Positions 1 to 5,307 of a DNA stretch of 6,960 nucleotides are shown here, piece after piece. Below the pieces are notes generated by a model, which was not told the origin of the DNA, ran no database searches, and saw only the letters and a list, made by a program, of their open reading frames with translations. Source of the stretch: Verrucomicrobiia bacterium (lineage in GTDB: Bacteria; Verrucomicrobiota; Verrucomicrobiia; Limisphaerales; UBA11358); the NCBI GenBank assembly GCA_030044395.1, contig JASHVW010000012.1, forward strand, positions 1-6,960, in the 5' to 3' direction. The translations under genes were made by a program, and so were the position numbers. Numbering within the stretch: position 1 is the stretch's first letter; each line of letters starts with the position of its first letter.

Positions 1-769
1 TTTCCAGCCCCAGATCGGTTTCCTCGTAACTGCCTTCGATAAAATAATCCCACGGCCCGTCCGTTTCGCCGTATGTGAAGCTTGGCGAAAAAGTGTTAAA
101 ACTGCCGCCGTAAAGGTCCACTTCTCCTCCCGGCGCAAACGCGCCCGTTTTGGTCTGGATATCAATGATCCCCGCCGTGCGGAAACCATATTCGGCCGGC
201 AGCGAACCGGTGATGAGTTGCACGGAATCAATGAAGCGGGGGGAGAGCACCAGTCCGAATTCTCCTGTGAGCGTCTCCGGCAAAAGGATGCCATCAATGC
301 GGTATTGCAAATTGGCATGTTCGCCGCGCACGTGGAGGTTGCCACTTACCGCTGAATCTTCCGCGACACCGGGCGAACGCAGGACGACTTGCACCAAGGG
401 TGCGTTTTCGCCCTGAGACTGGGCCTCGATATCGGCAGCCGTGTGTGTGTAGGACGTCGCACCCACGCTTGTCAAAATCTGATTGCGAGTCTGGTTAAAC
501 TGGCCAATCACCGTAACCGTCCCCAGATTGGCCACATTTGTCGTTCCGCCGTCCGCAATTGTATTGGTCGAATTGCTCGAGGCCGCTCCATTGGCCGTCG
601 GTGGGGCGGCCCCGGGCGTCAAGCCGCTCGACCTGGTTGGAACGTTTGTTTGCGCCATTACTTGGCCGCCGCCAACGATTGCCACAGATAATATCATAGC
701 CAGGCCCGGCCAATTTCCTCCCCACTTCTTTCTGCGCTTCCATCTATGTCTTTCTGCAAATATTTTCAT
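1..769 (-). CDS. TonB-dependent outer-membrane receptor, N-terminal part (runs off the left edge)
   Basis: The minus strand from the ATG at 769 is open for 256 codons to the window edge. Residues 1-39 form a signal peptide: a basic n-region (RHRWKRRKK), a hydrophobic core (LAMILSVAIV) and likely cleavage after VMA. Residues 40-80 are a low-complexity Ala/Ser/Thr/Asn linker. A TonB-box-like stretch, LGTVTVIG, lies at 82-89. A plug domain follows (about 95-210), with typical marks: LVLRSPGV-like VVLRSPGV at 128-135, NLHVRGE at 144-150, YRIDGI at 156-161, LITGSLPAEYG at 185-195 and GIIDIQTK at 200-207. The first barrel strands begin at about 215. Such receptors import metal chelates or other large ligands using TonB energy. 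The nearby metal importer and Fur/Zur-like operators suggest a metal, perhaps zinc, but substrate cannot be read from the plug. A GTG at 778 is an alternative start. No clear Shine-Dalgarno sequence is visible at either. Confidence 0.9.
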   Translation of the reverse strand, partial: MKIFAERHRWKRRKKWGGNWPGLAMILSVAIVGGGQVMAQTNVPTRSSGLTPGAAPPTANGAASSNSTNTIADGGTTNVANLGTVTVIGQFNQTRNQILTSVGATSYTHTAADIEAQSQGENAPLVQVVLRSPGVAEDSAVSGNLHVRGEHANLQYRIDGILLPETLTGEFGLVLSPRFIDSVQLITGSLPAEYGFRTAGIIDIQTKTGAFAPGGEVDLYGGSFNTFSPSFTYGETDGPWDYFIEGSYEETDLGLE

Positions 770-842
770 AATTTTCACAAATAGGTTAAAGTTTTGTCTG
801 TCGCGGCCGTGTCCGAATTTGGGCATGGAACAGCGGGTCGTG

Positions 843-955
843 CGCCCATTGTAACGGGCGGTTTTCCGAAAGGCATTCGGAGCGGACAGCCTGTTTCATC
901 AACCAATTCAAAACACAACCGCTTTCGCGGGCTTCACGCCCGCGCCTTGCGAAGC
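843..955. other. Intergenic stem-loop cluster before the TonB receptor
   Basis: The 250 bases between the receptor start and the next gene hold no supported ORF but three stem-loops. These are CGCCC/GGGCG (843-847/856-860), CCGAA/TTCGG (866-870/876-880), and a strong CGCGGGC-TTCAC-GCCCGCG hairpin (926-932/938-944) with an outer GCTT/AAGC clamp (921-924/952-955). They could be a structured leader of the receptor mRNA, a palindromic intergenic repeat, or both. I did not recognise a known riboswitch; B12-box and similar conserved strings are absent. Confidence 0.35.
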
Positions 956-980
956 CTGAATCGCAAAAGTCCGGTCAACT

Positions 981-1010
981 AAAAATTTCAGGCGCAGCAA
1001 TTCGCCTGAA
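981..1010 (-). terminator. Rho-independent terminator of the small exported-protein gene
   Basis: Read on the minus strand, a perfect 8-bp stem (TTCAGGCG / CGCCTGAA, plus coordinates 987-994 and 1003-1010) with an 8-base loop is followed by ATTTTTA. It begins ten bases after the stop codon at 1022-1020. Stem, position and U-run all fit an intrinsic terminator. It implies that the TonB receptor downstream needs its own promoter or read-through. Confidence 0.75.
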
Positions 1011-1019
1011 CCAACGGAT

Positions 1020-1313
1020 TTAAGGAACGGGTGAGGCAGGGGGCGGCGCGCGGCTTTGGGGAAGATTTTTGTCCAGAATTACAAAATTGGACACTTCCGC
1101 GCGCGTTTCGACTGCCACCCAATGAACGGGCGTAACGGCAGGAACATCGCAAGCCCCCGAATCCACGTGGCCCAGCGCAATGGCCACCACCGCGCAATCG
1201 TCGTCGTCAGGAATGGAACCGCCATGGAGCCAGGCGTGGACCGGTGGGCAGATTTCCGCCACGCTCACCAGCAGCCACACCGCCAGGGTCAATCCTCCGG
1301 TCGCGCGATGCAC
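1020..1313 (-). CDS. Small exported protein with Cys, His and Asp clusters; unknown function, probable metal-regulated
   Basis: The proposed product has 97 residues from a GTG at 1313, preceded by GAGGA. Residues 7-20 are hydrophobic and followed by AEICPPVHA, so it probably carries a signal peptide. The rest has candidate metal ligands: C22, H26 and H30 (HAWLH), four aspartates D36-D39 directly before C40, H49 and D51 (GHVD), C55 and H64. It ends in a Pro-rich tail (RAPPPASPVP). An in-frame GTG at 1355 would add 14 residues with a basic n-region, also plausible. Earlier starts lie upstream of the promoter at 1376-1403 and are excluded. The layout (short export signal, H..LH, acidic-C motif, Pro tail) recalls small Verrucomicrobia proteins of unknown function and, loosely, DUF2946 proteins found beside copper receptors; this is memory, not a search. 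The operator overlapping its promoter and the adjacent receptor and zinc importer suggest a role in metal scavenging or delivery. Confidence 0.55.
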   Translation of the reverse strand: MHRATGGLTLAVWLLVSVAEICPPVHAWLHGGSIPDDDDCAVVAIALGHVDSGACDVPAVTPVHWVAVETRAEVSNFVILDKNLPQSRAPPPASPVP

Positions 1314-1359
1314 GTATCCTCGCGCGCGGCGATTGAGCTGGTAAAAGGCAAACACCTTA

Positions 1360-1378
1360 ATTGCAAATCGTTTGCATT
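1360..1378. promoter_or_regulatory. Fur/Zur-like operator before the small exported-protein gene
   Basis: ATTGCAAATCGTTTGCATT is a 9-1-9 inverted repeat with 7 of 9 arm positions paired; the core 7-1-7 is TGCAAAT-C-GTTTGCA at 1362-1376. It overlaps the last three bases of the -10 box of the minus-strand promoter and covers the predicted transcription start, so a bound repressor would block initiation. It is closely related to the operators at 4192-4210 and 1620-1638. Confidence 0.7.
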
Positions 1379-1403
1379 TTACAAAAACCCGGATGGATGG
1401 CAA
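1376..1403 (-). promoter_or_regulatory. Sigma70-type promoter of the small exported-protein gene
   Basis: On the minus strand, TTGCCA (1403-1398, 5 of 6 to TTGACA) is followed after 16 bases by TAAAAT (1381-1376, 5 of 6 to TATAAT). The predicted start is near 1369, inside the operator. The spacer length and the three-base overlap with the operator are the same as at znuA. Confidence 0.6.
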
Positions 1404-1428
1404 TGGTTTTTTCAACTTTTTTACGATT

Positions 1429-1599
1429 TTAAGCCCAAGGCCTAGCGGCGTGAGTCACAAGGATGTTGGAAGTGACAATGACGATTGAATCCACCAAGGC
1501 ACCAACCAATCCAAACGCGGGCAGACCCCCGGCCTTTCCCTCGGATTCATCCAGGGAACTCAATAGGAGCGGGAGCGAACGACAACTCATGGCCATCAT
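1429..1599 (-). CDS. Doubtful 56-residue ORF downstream of a Fur/Zur-like operator
   Basis: This is the only open minus-strand frame between the second operator and the small exported-protein promoter. From ATG at 1599 it would encode 56 residues, with a polar start (MMAMSCRSLP), an acidic patch (LDESEGK) and a weakly hydrophobic stretch of about 20 residues near the C-terminus. A TTG at 1626 would extend it but lies inside the operator. No Shine-Dalgarno sequence and no recognisable family are seen. It may be a genuine small metal-regulated protein, a remnant, or just non-coding leader. The 370 bases from 1314 to 1683 otherwise hold only the two operators and one promoter. Confidence 0.2.
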   Translation of the reverse strand: MMAMSCRSLPLLLSSLDESEGKAGGLPAFGLVGALVDSIVIVTSNILVTHAARPWA

Positions 1600-1619
1600 G
1601 GCAAGCAGAATTGGTGCCA

Positions 1620-1638
1620 AATGCAAATCACTTGCAAT
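1620..1638. promoter_or_regulatory. Fur/Zur-like operator between znuB and the small genes
   Basis: AATGCAAATCACTTGCAAT is a 9-1-9 inverted repeat with 7 of 9 arm positions paired; the core is TGCAAAT-C-ACTTGCA at 1622-1636. It lies 45 bases past the znuB stop. Unlike the other two copies, no convincing -35/-10 pair is found at the matching distance on the minus strand. It may control the doubtful 56-codon ORF, act as a second operator about 260 bp upstream of the exported-protein promoter, or be a relic. Confidence 0.6.
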
Positions 1639-1683
1639 AAGTAAATGAATGCATTTTGGGCTTGTTGCGAAGGACCGGATTGC

Positions 1684-2505
1684 TCATGCCCCCCTGAAAG
1701 CATAGCGGCAGACCGCTTCTGTAATGAGGTAAAGGAAAAAAATGATCATTGTAATCCAGAAAGTCGCCGGCCAATTGGTGAAACAGGCGAGCAAAATTCC
1801 AATCCAAACGGCAAGCAGCCCGATGGTCACCGAAGTTGCCAGTCCCGACCAAAAAGTACGGCAAAATCTTGACGCAATGCCGGCGGGTCCGATCACCAAT
1901 GTGAAAACCAGCAGGATGCCGACGACCTGGCTCGCGAGGGTGACGGAGATAGCCAGAATGACACTGAAAATAATGGACGAAGCGGACAACGAGATGCCCC
2001 GGGCTTCAGCCAGGTCGGGCTGCAGGCTGACGAAAAGAAGGCGCCGCGAAAAGACCAGCAGCGTTCCCAGGCTCAAAGCGGAGAGAACCAGTGTTTGAAT
2101 GATTTGGCGATGCGAGACGCCAAAAATATCCCCGAAGAGAATGGCCGTGGCATGGCCGGCGAAACCTCTGTAGAAAGTGAGAAACAACATGCCAATCCCG
2201 AGGCAAATCGAAAGCGTCATGCCAATCGCCAAATCGCTGCGTTGCAACCGGTTCCCGTAAGCCCCCATCATCATGCCTGCCAGCACCGAAATAATCAACA
2301 TTCCCTCCAGCGGGCTTAACGCGAACAAGGCAGCTCCCGTTGCCCCGGTGAACCCAATGTGCGCCAGGGCATGCGCGGCGAATCCCGCCTTCCGGACAAC
2401 CACAAAATAGCCGACGACGGCCCCGAGAATTCCAGCCAGAGTTCCAGCGATGAGCGCATTGAGCACGAAGTCGTAAGACAAAAAATAATTCAAATGTTCA
2501 ATCAT
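1684..2505 (-). CDS. znuB: Zinc/manganese ABC transporter, inner-membrane permease (ABC-3 family)
   Basis: The product of 273 residues is strongly hydrophobic, with about eight membrane segments (roughly 12-37, 44-62, 65-84, 92-112, 134-153, 173-200, 203-215 plus 222-243, and 247-265). Family marks are the HALAHIGFTGATGAA stretch at 45-59 (compare HALSHAALPG in relatives), the cytoplasmic loop QPDLAEARGIS at 162-172 that contacts the ATPase, and VGILLVFTLVIGPAGIA at 195-211. The length is normal for ZnuB/MntB/TroC proteins. It would form the dimeric channel taking metal from ZnuA across the inner membrane. The ATG at 2505 overlaps the znuC stop by eight bases and has GAGG nine bases upstream, so translation is coupled. 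Longer in-frame starts inside znuC give a non-membrane N-terminus and are rejected. Zn versus Mn cannot be settled from the permease. Confidence 0.93.
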   Translation of the reverse strand: MIEHLNYFLSYDFVLNALIAGTLAGILGAVVGYFVVVRKAGFAAHALAHIGFTGATGAALFALSPLEGMLIISVLAGMMMGAYGNRLQRSDLAIGMTLSICLGIGMLFLTFYRGFAGHATAILFGDIFGVSHRQIIQTLVLSALSLGTLLVFSRRLLFVSLQPDLAEARGISLSASSIIFSVILAISVTLASQVVGILLVFTLVIGPAGIASRFCRTFWSGLATSVTIGLLAVWIGILLACFTNWPATFWITMIIFFLYLITEAVCRYAFRGA

Positions 2506-3289
2506 GATGCGCGGCCTCGGTGACATTGCCCTCAGCGGCAACAATGAAGATTTTACCTTCAGCGCGAACAACGTTGATCTCGGCGCCGTAAAGTTTGCTC
2601 AAAGCTGCGCTTGAGATAATCTCGTCCGGTGAGCCGATGGCTGCCCCACCGCCGGCGATGTAAATCACCCGGTCCATCACCTTGATGAGCGGGTTGACGT
2701 CGTGCGCGATGAATAGAATGGTTGCGCCGGTGGTCGCTTTGATTCTGGCGACGTTTTCGACCATTCGCATTTGGTTCCGCGGGTCAAGGCTGGCCAGAGG
2801 CTCGTCAAGAATGAGCAGGCGCGGCTTGCCGAGCAATGCCTGGGCCAGGGCAATCCGCTGTTTTTCCCCGCCGGACAGTACCGAGAATCGGCGATTGGCG
2901 TATTCCCCCGCGCCGGCCAGTTCAAGAGCCCGCTCCACTTCGCCACGCGCCGCTCTGCTGTTCCACGGTATCCCCCAACGATTTCCGCCCTCCACCGCCG
3001 ACACCAGCGCGCGCACGGTCAGCGCCGAACCTTCCAGGCTGGTCCGCGATTGAGGCATGTAACCGATGACCCCGTTGGCCCGGCCCGGGGCCTCTCCAAA
3101 AACGGAAATGGACCCCGAACTGAGCGGCGTGAGACCCAGAATGCACCGCATCAATGTGGATTTGCCGGCGCCATTGGGCCCAAATAGGCCGATGAATTCG
3201 CCCGTGGCAATTTCCGCGTTCACTCCCTGCAAAATGTCGCGGCCGCCGAGGCGCACGCCGCCGTTAGTTATGGAAATCGCGGAGGTCAA
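2498..3289 (-). CDS. znuC: Zinc/manganese ABC transporter, ATP-binding subunit
   Basis: The product of 263 residues has every ABC ATPase motif in order: Walker A GPNGAGKST (37-45), Q-loop glutamine Q80 (YMPQ), signature LSGGEKQR (138-145), Walker B LLILDEP (158-164), D-loop SLD (167-169) and H-switch His196 (IAHD). It hydrolyses ATP on the cytoplasmic face to drive ZnuB. The chosen start is TTG at 3289, which overlaps the znuA stop as TTGA and has GGAG eight bases upstream. It places the first beta strand (ISITNGGVRL) at the usual distance from Walker A. The longer open frame reaching 3403 would lie inside znuA and reads as an Arg-rich non-family sequence. The C-terminal 25 residues end in an acidic, His-containing tail (EAAHHD). 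Confidence 0.94.
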   Translation of the reverse strand: MTSAISITNGGVRLGGRDILQGVNAEIATGEFIGLFGPNGAGKSTLMRCILGLTPLSSGSISVFGEAPGRANGVIGYMPQSRTSLEGSALTVRALVSAVEGGNRWGIPWNSRAARGEVERALELAGAGEYANRRFSVLSGGEKQRIALAQALLGKPRLLILDEPLASLDPRNQMRMVENVARIKATTGATILFIAHDVNPLIKVMDRVIYIAGGGAAIGSPDEIISSAALSKLYGAEINVVRAEGKIFIVAAEGNVTEAAHHD

Positions 3290-4149
3290 TGGTTTGTCTC
3301 CAAAGTTGTCTCCACTTCGTTTAGTTCGGCCAGGATCCAATTCGCGTAGTCTTTGGCCTCTGGCGGCTGCGTCTCGCTCACACCGACGACGGAAACGCCG
3401 CATTTCCTGGCAATTTCCTGCATCCGTTGGGTCACCGGGTCCGAGACCTGGCTGTTATAGAAAAGAATCTTCATCGCCTTGCCGTGCAGGCTTTTCTCGA
3501 AATCAGACGCTTGTTGAAAACTGATTTCAGTGTCGTTCATCACCGCAAGCTGGAAACCGTAATTCTCCATTTTGAAGCCAAGCGCTGCCGCCATGTAGCC
3601 AAAGACCGGCTCCGTGGCGGTAACAACCGTCCCGCCATGGGCGGATCTGATTTCAGAAATTTTTGACGTAACCGCATCCATTTCTTTTTGAAAGGTGGCA
3701 AGATTCTCCGGCTGCTTCAAAATTTGGGCCAGCTTCGCTGCCAACGCTGGCATCGCGCGGGGATCATACCAGATATGCGGATTGTCGCCAGCCTTGGCTC
3801 CAATCAAGTCGGCGACACGGATGACAATTCGCCCTGGCTTTCCCTGGACGCCGAGGAGCTTGTTCATCCAGTCGTCATAACCAAGGCCATTGTAAATTAC
3901 AATGTCGGCTTTCGCGACGGCAAACGCCGTGGCGGCGTCGGTGGTGAATTCATGCGGGTCCTGGTTGGGATTGCTCAAAATGCTGATGACCTGCGCCGAA
4001 TTGCCGGCGATTTGTTGTGCCAAACCGCCGTAAAAATTTTCAGCGGCGACGATGCTCACGTTGGCCGCTTTTTTTTGGCTGCAACCCGCCACCAGGCAAA
4101 TGCCTAGAAACGCCAGTTGAGCGGGCAAAATGAGGGCAATAAGAGGCAT
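3286..4149 (-). CDS. znuA: Zinc/manganese ABC transporter, substrate-binding lipoprotein
   Basis: This is a cluster A-I (TroA/ZnuA/PsaA) binding protein of 287 residues. Residues 1-22 are a lipoprotein signal peptide with lipobox LVAG-C23. Expected metal ligands are H66 (DPHEF), H125 (NPHIW), E180 (TEPVFGYM, where ZnuA proteins often have His) and E259 (SETQPP, where relatives have Asp). There is no His-rich loop between the first two ligands, unlike enterobacterial ZnuA. It would capture the metal in the periplasm and pass it to ZnuB. The start at 4149 is preferred because GAAGAG lies just upstream and the signal peptide has normal length; an ATG at 4173 adds eight residues without a ribosome-binding site. 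It is the first gene of znuACB, 43 bases after a Fur/Zur-like operator. The symbol znuA rests on context; an Mn-type protein is possible. Confidence 0.9.
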   Translation of the reverse strand: MPLIALILPAQLAFLGICLVAGCSQKKAANVSIVAAENFYGGLAQQIAGNSAQVISILSNPNQDPHEFTTDAATAFAVAKADIVIYNGLGYDDWMNKLLGVQGKPGRIVIRVADLIGAKAGDNPHIWYDPRAMPALAAKLAQILKQPENLATFQKEMDAVTSKISEIRSAHGGTVVTATEPVFGYMAAALGFKMENYGFQLAVMNDTEISFQQASDFEKSLHGKAMKILFYNSQVSDPVTQRMQEIARKCGVSVVGVSETQPPEAKDYANWILAELNEVETTLETNH

Positions 4150-4191
4150 TTTAGCTCTTCGCGGCAACGTCATAATCGTGAGGCAGTTTTA

Positions 4192-4210
4192 ATTGCAAAT
4201 CATTTGCAAT
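4192..4210. promoter_or_regulatory. Fur/Zur-like operator of the znuACB operon
   Basis: ATTGCAAATCATTTGCAAT is a perfect 9-1-9 palindrome; the core TGCAAAT-C-ATTTGCA spans 4194-4208. The 7-1-7 layout and the AATCATT centre are shared with Zur boxes of Bacillus and actinobacteria (established for those groups), with different outer bases. It overlaps the last three bases of the proposed znuA -10 box. A degenerate extra site with half-sites TTGCAA and CGCAA lies at about 4218-4236. Confidence 0.75.
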
Positions 4211-4235
4211 CTAAGCGATTGCAAGTTCTACGCAA
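4208..4235 (-). promoter_or_regulatory. Probable znuACB promoter
   Basis: On the minus strand TTGCGT (4235-4230) is followed after 16 bases by TAGATT (4213-4208). The matches are modest (3 of 6 and 4 of 6). Support comes from the geometry: spacer length and three-base operator overlap are the same as at the stronger promoter at 1376-1403. The predicted start is near 4201, leaving a leader of about 50 bases. Confidence 0.4.
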
Positions 4236-4334
4236 CTAAAAACACCCGGAATTTTGCCGACTTGTCGCCTCAATCGTTGCAAGTTGCCCGGACCAAAGCC
4301 GGTTGGCTGGGAACGTGCCAACTCATTCGGTTGA

Positions 4335-4405
4335 AGGAGGCGGCGTAAGGAGCTTCGAATTAAGTTTGAAACCCAAAAAATTTGAGACTTCTTGCGTCGC
4401 CTCCT
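4335..4405. repeat. Long inverted repeat just past the HIT gene
   Basis: Arms AGGAGGCGGCGTAAG (4335-4349) and CTTGCGTCGCCTCCT (4391-4405) pair over 15 positions with two mismatches in DNA. A second, weaker stem (AAGTTT / AGACTT region, about 4362-4390) sits inside. It begins seven bases past the HIT stop, where a terminator of the nrdR operon would be expected, but no U-run follows on the minus strand. It could be a factor-assisted terminator or an RNA-end stabilising stem. Confidence 0.4.
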
Positions 4406-4411
4406 GCCTGT

Positions 4412-4753
4412 TTATCCCGGGGGCCACGCCATTTGGCGTCCGCCGAGGATGTGGACGTGCAAATGAGGCACAGTCTCACCGCCGTTGGCGCCATTATTGA
4501 TGACCAGCCGGTAGCCGCCGGTTGTCAGTCCCAACGTGGCCGCCACTTCGGAAGCTTTCATCAACAGATGGCCGAGCAGATACGTGTCTTCAGTCTTTGC
4601 CTCGGCAATCCGCGGAAGCGCGGTCTTTGGAAAAATCAACACATGGACCGGCGCCTGCGGATTGATGTCGCGAATGGCGAGAACCAAATCGTCTTCATAG
4701 ACGATGGCGGCCGGGATTTCGCGCGCCGCGATTTTCTCAAACAGGGTTTGCAT
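4412..4753 (-). CDS. HIT-family (HINT-like) nucleotide-binding protein
   Basis: The product of 113 residues has the full length of bacterial HINT/YcfF proteins. The N-terminal part carries FEKIAAREIPAAIVYEDD (5-22) and the conserved IRDINPQAPVHVLIFPK (27-43). The histidine triad H97-L-H99-V-H101-I-L closes the domain after the NNG..GGETVPHLH stretch; the middle His99 is the expected nucleophile. Family members hydrolyse purine nucleoside phosphoramidates or aminoacyl-adenylates in the cytoplasm, though the physiological substrate is rarely known. The ATG at 4753 shares one base with the stop of the upstream gene (TAATG), which indicates translational coupling, so a longer frame from upstream is rejected. 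It is the last gene of the nrdR operon. Confidence 0.93.
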   Translation of the reverse strand: MQTLFEKIAAREIPAAIVYEDDLVLAIRDINPQAPVHVLIFPKTALPRIAEAKTEDTYLLGHLLMKASEVAATLGLTTGGYRLVINNGANGGETVPHLHVHILGGRQMAWPPG

Positions 4754-5307
4754 TATTCCACCACCAGCGCGCAATCATGGGGTTCCGGTTCGGCGGTGAG
4801 GCAACTGCGCAGGTATTCGACGATTTGCTCCTGCACTTGATCACAACGCGAAGACCAGCGGCGCGCGCCCGCCAGTTGTTTGACACAGCCGCGCAATCCC
4901 TGGAAGCGAAGCACGCGCGGCGATTGGCGGAGTTGCCAGCGCAATTCATCGCGCAACCGCGGATAGAAGAACAATTCCAGACTGTCCCCGGAATCACGGG
5001 CCAGCAGACGCAAGTCGGCGGTGAAGATTTCCCGCGCCCGTTCGCCATCCGCGGCGCGAATCGTCAGGCCGAGCGTCCGCAAAACTTTTTCCAACGCGGC
5101 TGCGAATTCGCCCACCGTGACGGTTTCGCGGCCAAGCTCGGTTTTGAAATAATAGAAAACAGACGCGGCAGCGTGACGGAGCATTTCGGGATCCACCAGG
5201 CTTTCGGAGCTCGTAATGACCTCGATGCAAATCATCTCCGCCGAACAGGGTACGCTTTCGCCGCTGGCAAGTTGAAAGAGCAGACAATCGGAATTAAGAG
5301 CAATCAT
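4753..5307 (-). CDS. Conserved-looking protein of unknown function between nrdR and HIT gene
   Basis: I do not recognise a family for this 184-residue protein. It has no signal peptide or membrane segment. Residues 1-30 look like short strands rich in Ile/Cys/Glu (C8, C21, C27). Residues 40-125 look helical (RHAAASVFYYFKTELG, FAAALEKVLRTLGL). A charged middle part, LRDELRWQLRQSPRVLRFQG, lies at about 117-136, followed by C142 and C154. The C-terminus is acidic. The ATG at 5307 overlaps the nrdR stop as ATGA, with GGAGG seven bases upstream, and its own stop overlaps the HIT start. Coupling on both sides makes it a real gene. A cytoplasmic role linked to nucleotide metabolism or NrdR control would be a guess from context only. 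Confidence 0.8.
   Translation of the reverse strand: MIALNSDCLLFQLASGESVPCSAEMICIEVITSSESLVDPEMLRHAAASVFYYFKTELGRETVTVGEFAAALEKVLRTLGLTIRAADGERAREIFTADLRLLARDSGDSLELFFYPRLRDELRWQLRQSPRVLRFQGLRGCVKQLAGARRWSSRCDQVQEQIVEYLRSCLTAEPEPHDCALVVE

Noticed and set aside
755..769. TGCAAAT half-site near the receptor start, as a fourth Fur/Zur-like operator
   Set aside because: The second half (TTTTCAT) matches only three of seven arm positions and the site lies within the first codons of the receptor.
483..854. A 123-codon plus-strand frame opposite the receptor N-terminus
   Set aside because: The minus strand there encodes a clear signal peptide and plug domain; the plus frame has no recognisable features.
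770..960. Cobalamin riboswitch before the TonB receptor
   Set aside because: Such receptors are often B12-controlled, but the conserved B12-box strings are absent on the minus strand here.
4261..4300. TTGCAAGTTGC as a further operator upstream of znuA
   Set aside because: It contains one half-site and no partner at the required spacing; it is also far upstream of the proposed promoter.
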